Shown here one piece after another: positions 35,788 to 43,743 of a DNA stretch of 64,000 nucleotides. The position numbers and the translations under genes were made by a program. This DNA is from Rufibacter psychrotolerans (GTDB lineage Bacteria; Bacteroidota; Bacteroidia; Cytophagales; Hymenobacteraceae). Position 1 is the first letter of the stretch; each line of letters begins with the position of its first letter. The stretch lies in the NCBI RefSeq assembly GCF_016924645.1, contig NZ_JAFFJV010000013.1, positions 1 through 64,000 of the forward strand, read 5' to 3'. The notes under the pieces are model-generated. The model saw only the letters and a program-made list of their open reading frames with translations. It searched no databases and was not told the DNA's origin.

Positions 35788-35839
35788 GCTCTAAAGTTGG
35801 GGGTTAGGCGCAGGCAGCGTTGCTGTGATGAAAACGCAC

Positions 35840-35873
35840 AAAAGGCCCGGAAGTTATTTCCCGGGCCTTTTTC
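35840..35873. terminator. Terminator between T9SS genes
   Basis: AAAAGGCCCGG pairs with CCGGGCCTTTT. It lies just downstream of the sorting-domain protein gene (minus strand). Confidence 0.8.
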
Positions 35874-35892
35874 TAAAAACAAGGCTAAAACG
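35868..35892. repeat. Half palindrome fused to terminator
   Basis: TTTTTCTAAAAACAAGGCTAAAACGC is the centre and right arm of the window-wide palindrome, running directly out of the terminator at 35840-35873. The left arm is replaced by the terminator stem. Confidence 0.5.
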
Positions 35893-36969
35893 CTACTGCA
35901 CCACTACTTTGCCCGCCTGGGCGGTGTTGCCCACCTGCAGCTGCACCACGTACACGCCTTTGCCAAAGCGGCTAAGGTCCAGGTCTCTGGAGACGGTGCC
36001 CTGAACGGTGCCCAGGTCTTCCTGGAACACTGCCTTGCCCTGGCTGTCTACCACCCGTAGCTGCGCCTTGGCTTTCTTCTGCGCGTGGAAAGACACGTTC
36101 ACCCTGCCGCTGGTGGGGTTGGGGGAATAGGTCACGTCCAGCTTGGCGGCCTTGGCCTCTCCTTTCTTCCGGCTGGCTTTGGCGGCCTTGGCGGCTTCTT
36201 TTTTGCTGGCGGGCGCTTTGGTAGCCTTCAGGATGATGACCCGGTCCTGCTGCTTCCCGTTCCGGAGCTTAATGACGTCATACTCCCCTTCCTCCAGCAG
36301 CTCCACCGCTCCCGGGCCGCTCTCCCGCAGGATCTTCACCTCGCCGGTGCCGTCTTTCTCCACCCTGATCGTCTCCCGCAGCAGAAAGGAATCGGGCCGC
36401 ACGTGGAAAGCACTGTCTAGCCGGAAGAACCGGTGGCCCCTTATCAGGGAATCTACTTTGATGGAGGTCCTGAACGCGATAGAGTCGCCGGTGATGGTGA
36501 GCACCCGGTGCTCCAGGTCCTTGAGGCGCTCGGGGTGCAGCATCTCCAGGTCGTGGAGCCGGGCAGCCCCTTTAAGCCGGCTGAACACTGAGTCTGGCAG
36601 GGCCCTCCTGAACCGGAACACCCGCAGCGAGTCGTGGCCCTGGCCCGGCACCCGGCGGAACACCTTCAGGTCCTGCCCCGGCGCCAGGTCTGCCGGGGCA
36701 ATGGGCTTGGCCCCCAGCTTTCTGAACGCGGTTCCGCTTGCCTCCATCTGCTTCACGGCCTCCTCCAGTGACTTGCCCTCCGCCACGGTAAGGGTGGTGT
36801 CCAGCAGGAGAAACTCGCCGTTCTCCTGCTTCAGAATTTTCACCTTTGCCTGTCTGGCGGGGGCTGCCTTCTCCTTCTGGGGGGCCTGGGCGTGCGCCCG
36901 GGAAAAGGCAGTGGCTCCTAAGAAGGCCAGCGCGGCAAAGCAGTGCAGAAAGTATTGTTTCTTCTCCAT
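35893..36969 (-). CDS. Hypothetical exported protein with T9SS sorting domain
   Basis: This 358-residue protein has a signal peptide (MEKKQYFLHCFAALAFLGATAFS). A charged central region of unknown fold, rich in Arg and Asp-Ser (VPGQGHDSLRVFRFRRALPDSV), is followed by a Lys/Ala-rich linker (about 250-275). A type A T9SS sorting domain (DVTYSPNPTSGRVNVSFHAQ ... GVYVVQLQVGNTAQAGKVVVQ) closes the protein. It is therefore predicted to reach the cell surface. It is divergent from a histidine kinase gene 146 bp away, and a weak resemblance of its middle region to the kinase sensor domain is noted. Function unknown. Confidence 0.8.
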   Translation of the reverse strand: MEKKQYFLHCFAALAFLGATAFSRAHAQAPQKEKAAPARQAKVKILKQENGEFLLLDTTLTVAEGKSLEEAVKQMEASGTAFRKLGAKPIAPADLAPGQDLKVFRRVPGQGHDSLRVFRFRRALPDSVFSRLKGAARLHDLEMLHPERLKDLEHRVLTITGDSIAFRTSIKVDSLIRGHRFFRLDSAFHVRPDSFLLRETIRVEKDGTGEVKILRESGPGAVELLEEGEYDVIKLRNGKQQDRVIILKATKAPASKKEAAKAAKASRKKGEAKAAKLDVTYSPNPTSGRVNVSFHAQKKAKAQLRVVDSQGKAVFQEDLGTVQGTVSRDLDLSRFGKGVYVVQLQVGNTAQAGKVVVQ

Positions 36970-37102
36970 AGAACTTGTACATTAGGTTTGTTATGTGGTT
37001 GATGCCTACAATATTACCGGGTATCTTTTTGAGAAGAGGTTAAGGCTTGGTTAAAGTCTGTTAATGAAACGTTAAAGTAAGAATAGGCCTCATTTTCCCC
37101 CG

Positions 37103-37110
37103 TATCTTTG
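37103..37110 (+). promoter_or_regulatory. -7 box immediately before the histidine kinase start
   Basis: TATCTTTG is an exact TAnnTTTG match and ends only 5 nt before the ATG at 37116. If used, the transcript would begin at or next to the start codon and be leaderless. Confidence 0.5.
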
Positions 37111-37115
37111 TTGAG

Positions 37116-39251
37116 ATGAGAAAGAAAACGCTCCTTTGGGTCATTGTCTTGATGAGCATCTCCCTGATAGGGCTGATAGGCTTCCAGGTGTACTGGATTC
37201 AGCATGCGGTGCAGATGGAGGAAGAGGTGTTTGACAGGAACGTCAACGATGCCCTGCACCAGGTGGCCCGCCGGCTGGAGCAGCAGGAAGCCGTGCACTT
37301 CCTCAAAGAGGAAGCTCCCCAGATTACGGCGGCGGCCTTGACCACAGATGCTCCGGCCCCCCTGGCGGAGGCCGAGCCCACCGTACCCGCCAAGCCCGCC
37401 AAACCCCAGTCCAGGGAAGCCCGAAAGCGGCAGCCCAGGAAAGCGGCTCCTGCCCCGCCGGCACCGGTAACGGCCTCCGTTGGTCCACCGGCGGTTACGG
37501 TAGTGCCCCCGCAGGTACTGGTGACGCGCACCGAGGCGCTGACGCAGGTGTACGGCATGGTGGAAACCACCCGCGTAAAAGCTCCCCGCACCCGGGCTTT
37601 CGTGTCGGGGGGGCAGCACATTGAGATCTTCGGGAAGGGAGCCACCGACTCAGTGGTGGTCTGGAAGTTCCTGGCCTCGCAGGCCAAGGCCGATTCGCTC
37701 CTGAAAAAAGGTTTGGCCCAGCACTTCCAGCGCGGCAAGGCCGACCAGGATTTCCTGTACAGGCTGGAGGGCGACACGCTTACTCCCCTAAGGCAGCAGG
37801 AAGCCCTGCGGCTACTCAACCCCAAACACCTCAAGTCCATCAAGCTGCAAGGCAGGACCATAGACCTGGTCACCGACTCTCTGCTTGGCAAACAACTGCG
37901 GCAGTCGTTCACCATCTCCGTTGATTCCCTTCAGATTCCTACCAGATACGTACCTGCCCACAGCGGAAAGACCTGGTCCGGCAAGGCTCCTACCCATTCA
38001 AGTCCTGGCTTCAATGCCACTGCGCAACCAGCTCGCAGACAGGCGGTAAAGCAAAAGACACCGGCTCCCGCCCACAGCGGCACCCCGGAGAAGGACCCGC
38101 ACCAGAAAGCCCAGGCCAAGGCGCAGCACCTGAACCAGGTCATGCAGCAGATGGCGGTGGAGTACGTGCGCAAGGAGAAGCCCCTGGAAGAGCGCCTGCA
38201 GCAGCTCAAGCTCAAGGAACTGCTGGCCAACGAACTGCACAACCGCAGCATTTCCACCCCCTACCGTTGCTCGCTGCGGTCGGTGGCGGCGGCCTCCAAA
38301 GACGCCAACTTTGTGCTGGCCTCGCACCACACGTTTGCCTCTGCCAACCTGCGGGAGAACGAGTACGCGGTGCGCCTTTTCCCCAACGACGTGATGACCG
38401 CCCCCAGCTTCCTGCTGCTGAACTTCCCCAACCGCAACCTGTACGTGTGGCAAAGCCTGCTGCTTCCGTCGGTGATCTCGGTGCTGTTCACCCTCATCAT
38501 CATTCTTACGTTCTCCTTCACCCTGTACACCATTCTGCGGCAGAAGAAGATTTCTGAGATTAAGAACGACTTCATCAACAACATGACGCATGAGTTCAAG
38601 ACGCCCATTGCCACCATTTCCCTGGCCCTGGATGCGCTGGTGAACCCCAAGGTGCGCTCAGACGAGGTACGGGTAGACTATTACGCCCGCATCATCAGGG
38701 ATGAGAACAAGCGCATGCACCAGCAGGTGGAGAAAGTGCTGCAGACCGCCCAGATGGAGCGCCAATCCATCCAGCTGGCCTGCGAGCGGGTAGACGTGCA
38801 CCAACTCATCAGGAAGGCCGCCGAGCCGTTCCAGCTGCACATTGAGCAGCGCCAGGGCATGCTGGACCTGAAGCTGGAGGCCCAGGAACCGTACGTCTGG
38901 GCCGACCCCGGGCACCTGGCCAACATGGTGGCCAACCTGCTGGACAACGCCAACAAGTACTCGCCCACCGCGCCCAAGATTGTGATCCAGACCACCACCA
39001 TCTCCAAAGGCCTGCACATCTCGGTGGAGGACCAGGGCGTGGGCATGTCTAGGGAGGCGCAGAAACGGGTGTTTGACAAGTTCTACCGGGTGCCCACCGG
39101 CAACGTGCACAACGTGAAAGGCTTTGGGCTGGGCCTCAGCTACGTGAAGACCATGGCCGAGGCGCACGCCGGCAGCATCCACCTCCGCAGCGAACTGGGC
39201 AAGGGCAGCAAGTTCACGCTTTGGCTGCCTTTTCAGAAAAACATGAGCTAA
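37116..39251 (+). CDS. Sensor histidine kinase with long periplasmic domain
   Basis: This 711-residue membrane kinase has TM1 at about 7-25, a periplasmic region of about 420 residues, TM2 at about 447-473, a HisKA domain with the phosphorylated His492 in NNMTHEFKTPIATI, and a HATPase domain with the N-box NLLDNANKYSP near 604 plus GFGLGLSYVKTMAEAHAG. The periplasmic part begins with a low-complexity Ala/Pro/Lys stretch (about 80-140), unusual for a sensor. It presumably phosphorylates the response regulator encoded 30 bp downstream. The stimulus is unknown. Confidence 0.95.
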   Translation: MRKKTLLWVIVLMSISLIGLIGFQVYWIQHAVQMEEEVFDRNVNDALHQVARRLEQQEAVHFLKEEAPQITAAALTTDAPAPLAEAEPTVPAKPAKPQSREARKRQPRKAAPAPPAPVTASVGPPAVTVVPPQVLVTRTEALTQVYGMVETTRVKAPRTRAFVSGGQHIEIFGKGATDSVVVWKFLASQAKADSLLKKGLAQHFQRGKADQDFLYRLEGDTLTPLRQQEALRLLNPKHLKSIKLQGRTIDLVTDSLLGKQLRQSFTISVDSLQIPTRYVPAHSGKTWSGKAPTHSSPGFNATAQPARRQAVKQKTPAPAHSGTPEKDPHQKAQAKAQHLNQVMQQMAVEYVRKEKPLEERLQQLKLKELLANELHNRSISTPYRCSLRSVAAASKDANFVLASHHTFASANLRENEYAVRLFPNDVMTAPSFLLLNFPNRNLYVWQSLLLPSVISVLFTLIIILTFSFTLYTILRQKKISEIKNDFINNMTHEFKTPIATISLALDALVNPKVRSDEVRVDYYARIIRDENKRMHQQVEKVLQTAQMERQSIQLACERVDVHQLIRKAAEPFQLHIEQRQGMLDLKLEAQEPYVWADPGHLANMVANLLDNANKYSPTAPKIVIQTTTISKGLHISVEDQGVGMSREAQKRVFDKFYRVPTGNVHNVKGFGLGLSYVKTMAEAHAGSIHLRSELGKGSKFTLWLPFQKNMS

Positions 39252-39281
39252 ACGATTCTCTACCCTTAAACGCCTTACACC

Positions 39282-40019
39282 ATGACCGCACTGTCTGCCA
39301 CCCGCCTTCTCCTGGTAGAAGATGACCCCAACTTCGGGATGGTCCTCAAAGACTACCTGGAGCTTCATGACTATGACGTCACCCTCTGTACCGATGGCCT
39401 GCAGGGCTGGCGCATGTTCCAGAAAGAGGCCTTCGCCGCCTGCATCCTGGACGTGATGATGCCCCTCAAAGACGGCTTTTCCCTGGCCGCCGACATCAAG
39501 AAGGCCGACCCGCTCATGCCCGTGATCTTCCTTACCGCCAAAGCCATGAAGGCCGACATGCTGGAGGGCTTCCGGCTGGGCGCCGATGACTACATCACCA
39601 AGCCATTTGACTCTGAGATCCTGCTCTGCAAGCTCAAGGCCATTCTGCAGCGGAAGGCGGTACCCACCACCGCCGAAAAGCCCGCCGCCACTGAGTACCA
39701 GCTGGGCCATTACCACTTCAACGCGAAGACCCGCCTCATCACCCACCACGGAGACACCCAGAAACTTTCGCCCAAGGAGGCCGAGCTGCTGCTGCTCCTC
39801 TGCCAGTACCTCAACGACGTGCTGCCGCGGGAGGTAGCGCTCAGCAAAATCTGGAAAGACGACAATTACTTCACGGCCCGCAGCATGGATGTCTTTGTCA
39901 CCAAACTTCGCAAATACCTCAAAGGCGACCCCCGGGTGGAGATCATCAACGTGCACGGCAATGGGTTCAGGCTGGTGGCGCCGACGGCTGAGGCCAAGGA
40001 ATTGGCTCCTTCGGTTTGA
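39282..40019 (+). CDS. OmpR/PhoB-type response regulator
   Basis: This 245-residue protein has a receiver domain with acidic pair LVEDDPNFG, phosphoacceptor Asp57 in ILDVMMPLKDG, and Lys in FLTAKAM. A winged-helix DNA-binding domain follows (about 145-240, SPKEAELLLLLCQYLNDVLPRE ... RSMDVFVTKLRKYLKGDP). It is the cognate partner of the kinase encoded upstream with a 30-bp gap. Target genes are unknown. The divergent T9SS gene is a candidate by position only. Confidence 0.96.
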   Translation: MTALSATRLLLVEDDPNFGMVLKDYLELHDYDVTLCTDGLQGWRMFQKEAFAACILDVMMPLKDGFSLAADIKKADPLMPVIFLTAKAMKADMLEGFRLGADDYITKPFDSEILLCKLKAILQRKAVPTTAEKPAATEYQLGHYHFNAKTRLITHHGDTQKLSPKEAELLLLLCQYLNDVLPREVALSKIWKDDNYFTARSMDVFVTKLRKYLKGDPRVEIINVHGNGFRLVAPTAEAKELAPSV

Positions 40020-40064
40020 ATTGTCTGTCAAGCGAGGCTTGGTCTGAGCTGGGTATCACGCAGG

Positions 40065-40108
40065 GGGTGTTTTCGGGCTCTTTTTTGAAGAACGAGCCGA
40101 AAACACCC
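40065..40108. repeat. GTTTTGGGC palindrome, copy n, terminator-like
   Basis: GGGTGTTTTCGGGCTC and GAGCCGAAAACACCC pair almost perfectly over 15 bp around TTTTTTGAAGAAC. It lies 46 bp after the response regulator stop and may terminate it. Confidence 0.75.
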
Positions 40109-40408
40109 TTTCTTTGTTAGCCGCTAGGCCTGGCAGGAACCTGCTCCTTTGCGCCCAAAGTTGTTTGCTGCTGGCAGAGTGCTTGCTGAGCAATAGCTTG
40201 ACCTTTGCTGATTTGGTTGTTGTTGGCGTGGCGGCGGTTGTCTACTTACCTGGTCCTTGCTAAGATGGTGTTGCTGGCGTAGTTCTGGCTTGTTTATGGC
40301 TTTGAAAGCCGTGTTTTCTTGGTTTTTACTGGCGTAGTGGCGGTTTGCCTATGAACTTATAGGCTGTGTTGTTGCATAGTTTACTTGGTGCGCTCACGGC
40401 CGCGAGGC

Positions 40409-40511
40409 CCCGTCTTTGCCCCTCGCACTGCCCTTGCGGCCCACCTTTGTAGTTTGTGCTTAGCTTCTGTTCTTCAGGGGCCACAAGCGAGGCGCTCGAG
40501 CCAAAGACTGG
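40409..40511. repeat. 103-nt imperfect hairpin
   Basis: The left arm CCCGTCTTTGCCCCTCGC (40410 on) matches the complement of GAGCCAAAGACTGG with neighbouring GGGGCCACAAGCGAGG (40477-40511). The arms pair with a few mismatches around a central loop of about 30 nt. It may be a MITE remnant or an RNA structure. Confidence 0.45.
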
Positions 40512-40563
40512 AATAGGTGCGTTTAGTAGAGGCTACTGCTGGTTGGTGGCGGAAGCTTTGCTT

Positions 40564-40662
40564 GTAACGACGGTACTCAGCAGGAGTAGACCTACTCAAT
40601 CACACTACAAAGATTGCCGTCTCAAAAAGTAACAACGGCAGCTCTGCAGGAGTAGACCTGCC
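40564..40662 (+). repeat. Direct repeat pair containing CAGGAGTAGACCT
   Basis: Segments 40564-40597 and 40629-40662 share GTAAC-ACGG and the exact 13-mer CAGGAGTAGACCT (40581-40593 and 40647-40659). The spacing is 66 bp. Confidence 0.6.
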
Positions 40663-40807
40663 CTTCTCGGGAGGGGAGTTCCGGTTGATGGCGGATGGAA
40701 TTGCCTTAGGGTGGACCTTGGCCGATGGGTTGCGTACGTGGGAGCCTATGGCCCGCTAAGGCAATTTCCTTACTCGTGCAGATGACTCCCCTCCCGGGAG
40801 GGGCAGG
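40657..40807. mobile_element. MITE-like element with 23-bp terminal inverted repeats
   Basis: The ends CCTGCCCTTCTCGGGAGGGG (40657 on) and the segment ending GGGAGGGGCAGG (40785-40807) are inverted copies with about two mismatches. A second nested inverted repeat, GGAATTGCCTTAG (40697-40709) and CTAAGGCAATTTCC (40756-40769), lies inside. There is no coding frame. Size and symmetry fit a non-autonomous element or cruciform. No target duplication was identified with confidence. Confidence 0.5.
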
Positions 40808-41061
40808 GGTGGGTACAGGCCGCCTGCCGCCGTACTACCGCCTGCCCAAAAAACTTCGTAGCATCTGGAGGACCTGCGAGCGTCTGCGCGCTTTCCTCTC
40901 AAAAAGGGTAAAAGGGGTAATCCCTTCACTCCTCCCATGGTTCAAGTCTGTGACTTGGACCTACCATGGCGGCAGTTTGCAAAGCAGTGAAGTACTAGCT
41001 TCAATAGGAAAACAGAAGTAAGCGTTCCTTTATACTACAGAGGTCCGCTGGTGGAGATCCG

Positions 41062-41086
41062 CTGGCGCGAACCTCCGGCTTGTGCC
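41062..41086 (-). repeat. Dispersed repeat, copy 2
   Basis: The reverse complement reads GGCAC-AAG-CCGGAG-GTTCGCGCCAG and matches 136-162 with about two substitutions and two single-base gaps. Confidence 0.45.
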
Positions 41087-41291
41087 TTCTAAACTGGTTC
41101 AGTGGGTGCTCCTCCGTTTCCTGCTTTCCACCTGTCCTATCGTTCCTACCCCTGCTTTCCTCCTATCCTACATCCCTACACCCTTGTTGGTGTTATCACC
41201 AACAAGCACCCCCACACCAACAAGCTATCCAACTGAATAGCCGCAAAAAGGCCCTTTCAGCAATCGCCACTTAGTCCTTAAAAACTAAAAT

Positions 41292-41324
41292 AATTAGCTA
41301 AATATAGAGCTTTTGCTAATTTTG
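41292..41324 (+). promoter_or_regulatory. Promoter and candidate operator of umuDC
   Basis: TAATTTTG at 41317-41324 is an exact TAnnTTTG -7 box, about 32 bp before the umuD ATG. An inverted repeat, AATTAGC (41292-41298) and GCTAATT (41315-41321), with a 16-bp spacer, has its right half over the -7 box and its left half at the -33 position. That is a good place for a damage-responsive repressor. The binding protein is not identified. Confidence 0.5.
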
Positions 41325-41356
41325 TTCGTAAAGAGCAACAGAACAGCAAGAGCCGT

Positions 41357-41809
41357 ATGGAAGCAGCCATTATCCCGTTACACCCCGTGGAGGAAAACAG
41401 GTTCCTCGTGATCATTAACCAGGGTCAGTCCCTGCCCCTTTTCACCACCACCGTGCAGGCCGGTTTCCCGAGCCCGGCCTCTGACTACAGCGCCGAGCCC
41501 ATTGACCTGAACACTTATGCCTCCACCCATCCGGGGTCTACGTTCCTGGTGAAGGTAATGGGCGACAGCATGATCGGGGCGCACATCATGCCCGGCGACC
41601 TGGCCATCGTGAACCGCGACCTCAGGGCGACGAGCGGCATGGTGGTGCTGGCGTTTGTGGAGGGCGGCTACACCATCAAGCGCCTGCAGGTGAAGAAAGA
41701 CGCCGCGTACCTCATGTCTGAGAATGAGAAGTACCCGCCCATCAAGATAGACTCGCCCGAGGGCGGCCTCATCTGGGGCGTGGTGGTAGGCATTCACCGT
41801 AAGTTTTAG
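41357..41809 (+). CDS. umuD: UmuD-like LexA-family autoprotease
   Basis: This 150-residue protein partners UmuC in SOS translesion synthesis. After RecA-stimulated self-cleavage it would become UmuD'. The cleavage-site candidate is Ala-Gly in TTVQAGFPSP near residue 34. The catalytic Ser71 lies in VKVMGDSMIGA and Lys108 in YTIKRL, as in the S24 peptidase family. It is followed 3 bp later by umuC in one operon. The promoter overlaps a likely operator. Confidence 0.95.
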   Translation: MEAAIIPLHPVEENRFLVIINQGQSLPLFTTTVQAGFPSPASDYSAEPIDLNTYASTHPGSTFLVKVMGDSMIGAHIMPGDLAIVNRDLRATSGMVVLAFVEGGYTIKRLQVKKDAAYLMSENEKYPPIKIDSPEGGLIWGVVVGIHRKF

Positions 41810-41812
41810 CCC

Positions 41813-43072
41813 ATGACCAGCCTGTTTGCCCTGGTAGACTGCAACAACTTCTACGCAAGCTGCGAGAGGGTTTTCAACCCCACCCTGGTAGGCCAGCCCA
41901 TAGTGGTGCTCTCCAACAACGACGGGTGTGTGATTGCCCGCAGCAACGAGGCCAAGGCCCTGGGCATTGGCATGGGTGCTCCGTTCTTTGAGATCAGGGA
42001 ACTGGTGAAGGCCCACGGCGTGCACGTGTTCAGCTCCAACTACGAGCTGTACGGCGACATGAGCCGCCGCGTGACGCTCATCCTGTCTGAGTACACGCCC
42101 CACCTGGAGATCTACAGCATTGACGAGAGCTTCCTGGACCTGAGCAATTTCCTGCACGTAGATCTGGAGCAGCACGCCCGCGCCATCTGGGAGCGCGTTC
42201 CCAGGGCCACCGGCATTCCGGTGGCGGTGGGCGTGGCCCCTACCAAAACGCTGGCCAAGATAGCCAACCGCCTGGCCAAGAAAGGAACGGGCACCCTGGT
42301 GCTCAGAGACAGGGAGCAGATAGAGCAGGCCCTGAGAGCCACAGCCGTCGCCGATGTTTGGGGCGTAGGGCGGCAGTACGCGCGCAAACTGGCCGGGTAT
42401 GGCGTGCAGACCGCCTATGACCTTTCCTGCGCCACCGACAGCTTTGTGAAGAAACACCTCACCATTGTGGGCCTGCGCACGGTAAAGGAACTGCGGGGCG
42501 AGTCTTGCCTTGACCTGGAGCTGGCCCCGCCGCCCAAGCAGAACATCTGCACCTCGCGCTCCTTCGGTGAGCCCCTTACCGAACTGACTGATATTGAGGA
42601 AGCCCTGGCGGCCCATACCGTGCGGTGCGCCTCCAAGCTCCGGAAACAGAACAGCTGCGCCTTCTCCTTTACCGTTTTCCTGGAGACCAGCCGCTTTACC
42701 TGCCCCACCCAGCACTACCACCAGAGCAGAACGGTAAAGCTGGAGGTACCCAGCAGCAGTGAGCTGGTCCTGGTGGCAAAGGCCCTAGAAGCGCTCAGGG
42801 CCATCTACCGGCCGGGGTTCAGGTACAAAAAGACGGGCATTATTGTGTCTGGTCTGGTGCCGGCCAACCAGGTGCAGGAAAGCCTGTTCTCGGCCAACAC
42901 CCGGGAGCGGGACAACAGCCTCATGCAGACCCTGGACGGGCTGCGGGAGAAGTTTGGGCACGGCATTGTGAAATACGCGGTACAGGGCACCTCCCACAAG
43001 TGGAAGATCAAGAGCGAAAACCTTTCGCCCTGCTACACCACCCGGCTGGAGGACCTGATCAAGGCGTATTAG
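41813..43072 (+). CDS. umuC: Y-family DNA polymerase UmuC
   Basis: This 419-residue polymerase is the catalytic subunit of polymerase V. The N-terminal palm carries LVDCNNFYASCERVF (first metal Asp) and VVLSNNDGCVIARSNEAKALGIGMG. The active-site pair appears as YSIDESFLDLS. A helix-hairpin-helix region (VGRQYARKLAGYG), little-finger domain and UmuC C-terminal domain complete the protein. Length is normal. It is translated 3 bp after umuD. It copies damaged DNA with low fidelity. Confidence 0.97.
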   Translation: MTSLFALVDCNNFYASCERVFNPTLVGQPIVVLSNNDGCVIARSNEAKALGIGMGAPFFEIRELVKAHGVHVFSSNYELYGDMSRRVTLILSEYTPHLEIYSIDESFLDLSNFLHVDLEQHARAIWERVPRATGIPVAVGVAPTKTLAKIANRLAKKGTGTLVLRDREQIEQALRATAVADVWGVGRQYARKLAGYGVQTAYDLSCATDSFVKKHLTIVGLRTVKELRGESCLDLELAPPPKQNICTSRSFGEPLTELTDIEEALAAHTVRCASKLRKQNSCAFSFTVFLETSRFTCPTQHYHQSRTVKLEVPSSSELVLVAKALEALRAIYRPGFRYKKTGIIVSGLVPANQVQESLFSANTRERDNSLMQTLDGLREKFGHGIVKYAVQGTSHKWKIKSENLSPCYTTRLEDLIKAY

Positions 43073-43126
43073 CCGGGTGGTGTGCCCGGGCGCCGAAGGC
43101 AGTCCTGTTGCCTGCCGGTGAGGATG

Positions 43127-43169
43127 CCTGTTTTGGGCTTGTTTTCTGGAAAAAGGGGCTAAAACCGCA
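43127..43169. repeat. GTTTTGGGC palindrome, copy o
   Basis: CCTGTTTTGGGCTTG and AGGGGCTAAAACCGC flank TTTTCTGGAAAA. It lies downstream of umuC. Confidence 0.7.
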
Positions 43170-43263
43170 TTTCAGGAAAGAATTGAGGGGGCAAGCGGGC
43201 GGGGTACGGATTTTTTCAGCATCTTCACCCCTGCATTCCCTTTCACCGTAACCAGACCACCGC

Positions 43264-43743
43264 ATGAAACGCATTGCCATCTTTCCCGGCTCCTTTGATC
43301 CTTTCACCAACGGGCACTATGACGTGGTACAGCGGGGCTGTGAGCTGTTTGACAACGTAATTGTGGCCATTGGCAACAACAGCAGCAAGAACCGCTACTT
43401 TCAGGTGGCCGACATGGTGGGCATTATTGAGGGCGTGTTCAAAGACAACCCCAAGGTGTGGGTGCAGGCGTACAAAGGCCTCACGGCCGATTTCGCGAAG
43501 GAGGTGGGGGCCCGTTTCCTGCTGCGCGGCTTACGCAACACCACCGATTTTGAGTACGAGAACACCATTGCGCAGGCCAACCGGCACGTGAACCCAGACC
43601 TGGAAACCGTGTTCCTGATCACCTCACCGCGGCTGGCGGCCATCAACTCTTCTATCATCAGGGAGATTCACCGCTTTGGCGGCGACGTGCAGGATTTTAT
43701 CCCTTTCCACCTTTCCGCATTGCCCTCAAATAGCCCCGGATAA
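43264..43743 (+). CDS. coaD: Phosphopantetheine adenylyltransferase CoaD
   Basis: CoaD transfers AMP from ATP to 4'-phosphopantetheine, the penultimate step of coenzyme A synthesis. In 159 residues it shows the nucleotidyltransferase motif FPGSFDPFTNGH, LLRGLRNTTDFEYE for substrate binding, and FLITSPRLAAINSSIIREI (the ISSTxxR motif). The last 47 bp overlap the 3' end of the convergent NUDIX gene. It is probably monocistronic. Confidence 0.97.
   Translation: MKRIAIFPGSFDPFTNGHYDVVQRGCELFDNVIVAIGNNSSKNRYFQVADMVGIIEGVFKDNPKVWVQAYKGLTADFAKEVGARFLLRGLRNTTDFEYENTIAQANRHVNPDLETVFLITSPRLAAINSSIIREIHRFGGDVQDFIPFHLSALPSNSPG

Larger units (their letters stand above)
40020..41356. other. 1.3-kb gene-free repeat-rich region
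   Basis: Frames here lack family features and clear starts. The region contains palindrome copy n, three diverged copies of a TGGCGTAGT-type unit near 40225, 40275 and 40330, a 103-nt imperfect hairpin (40409-40511), a 36-bp direct repeat pair (40564-40597 and 40629-40662), a MITE-like element (40657-40807), and a dispersed-repeat copy (41062-41086). It ends with the promoter/operator region of umuDC. Confidence 0.6.

Noticed and set aside
40725..41021. 98-residue plus-strand frame in the repeat region
   Set aside because: It starts inside the MITE-like element and reads through repeats. It has no coding signature.
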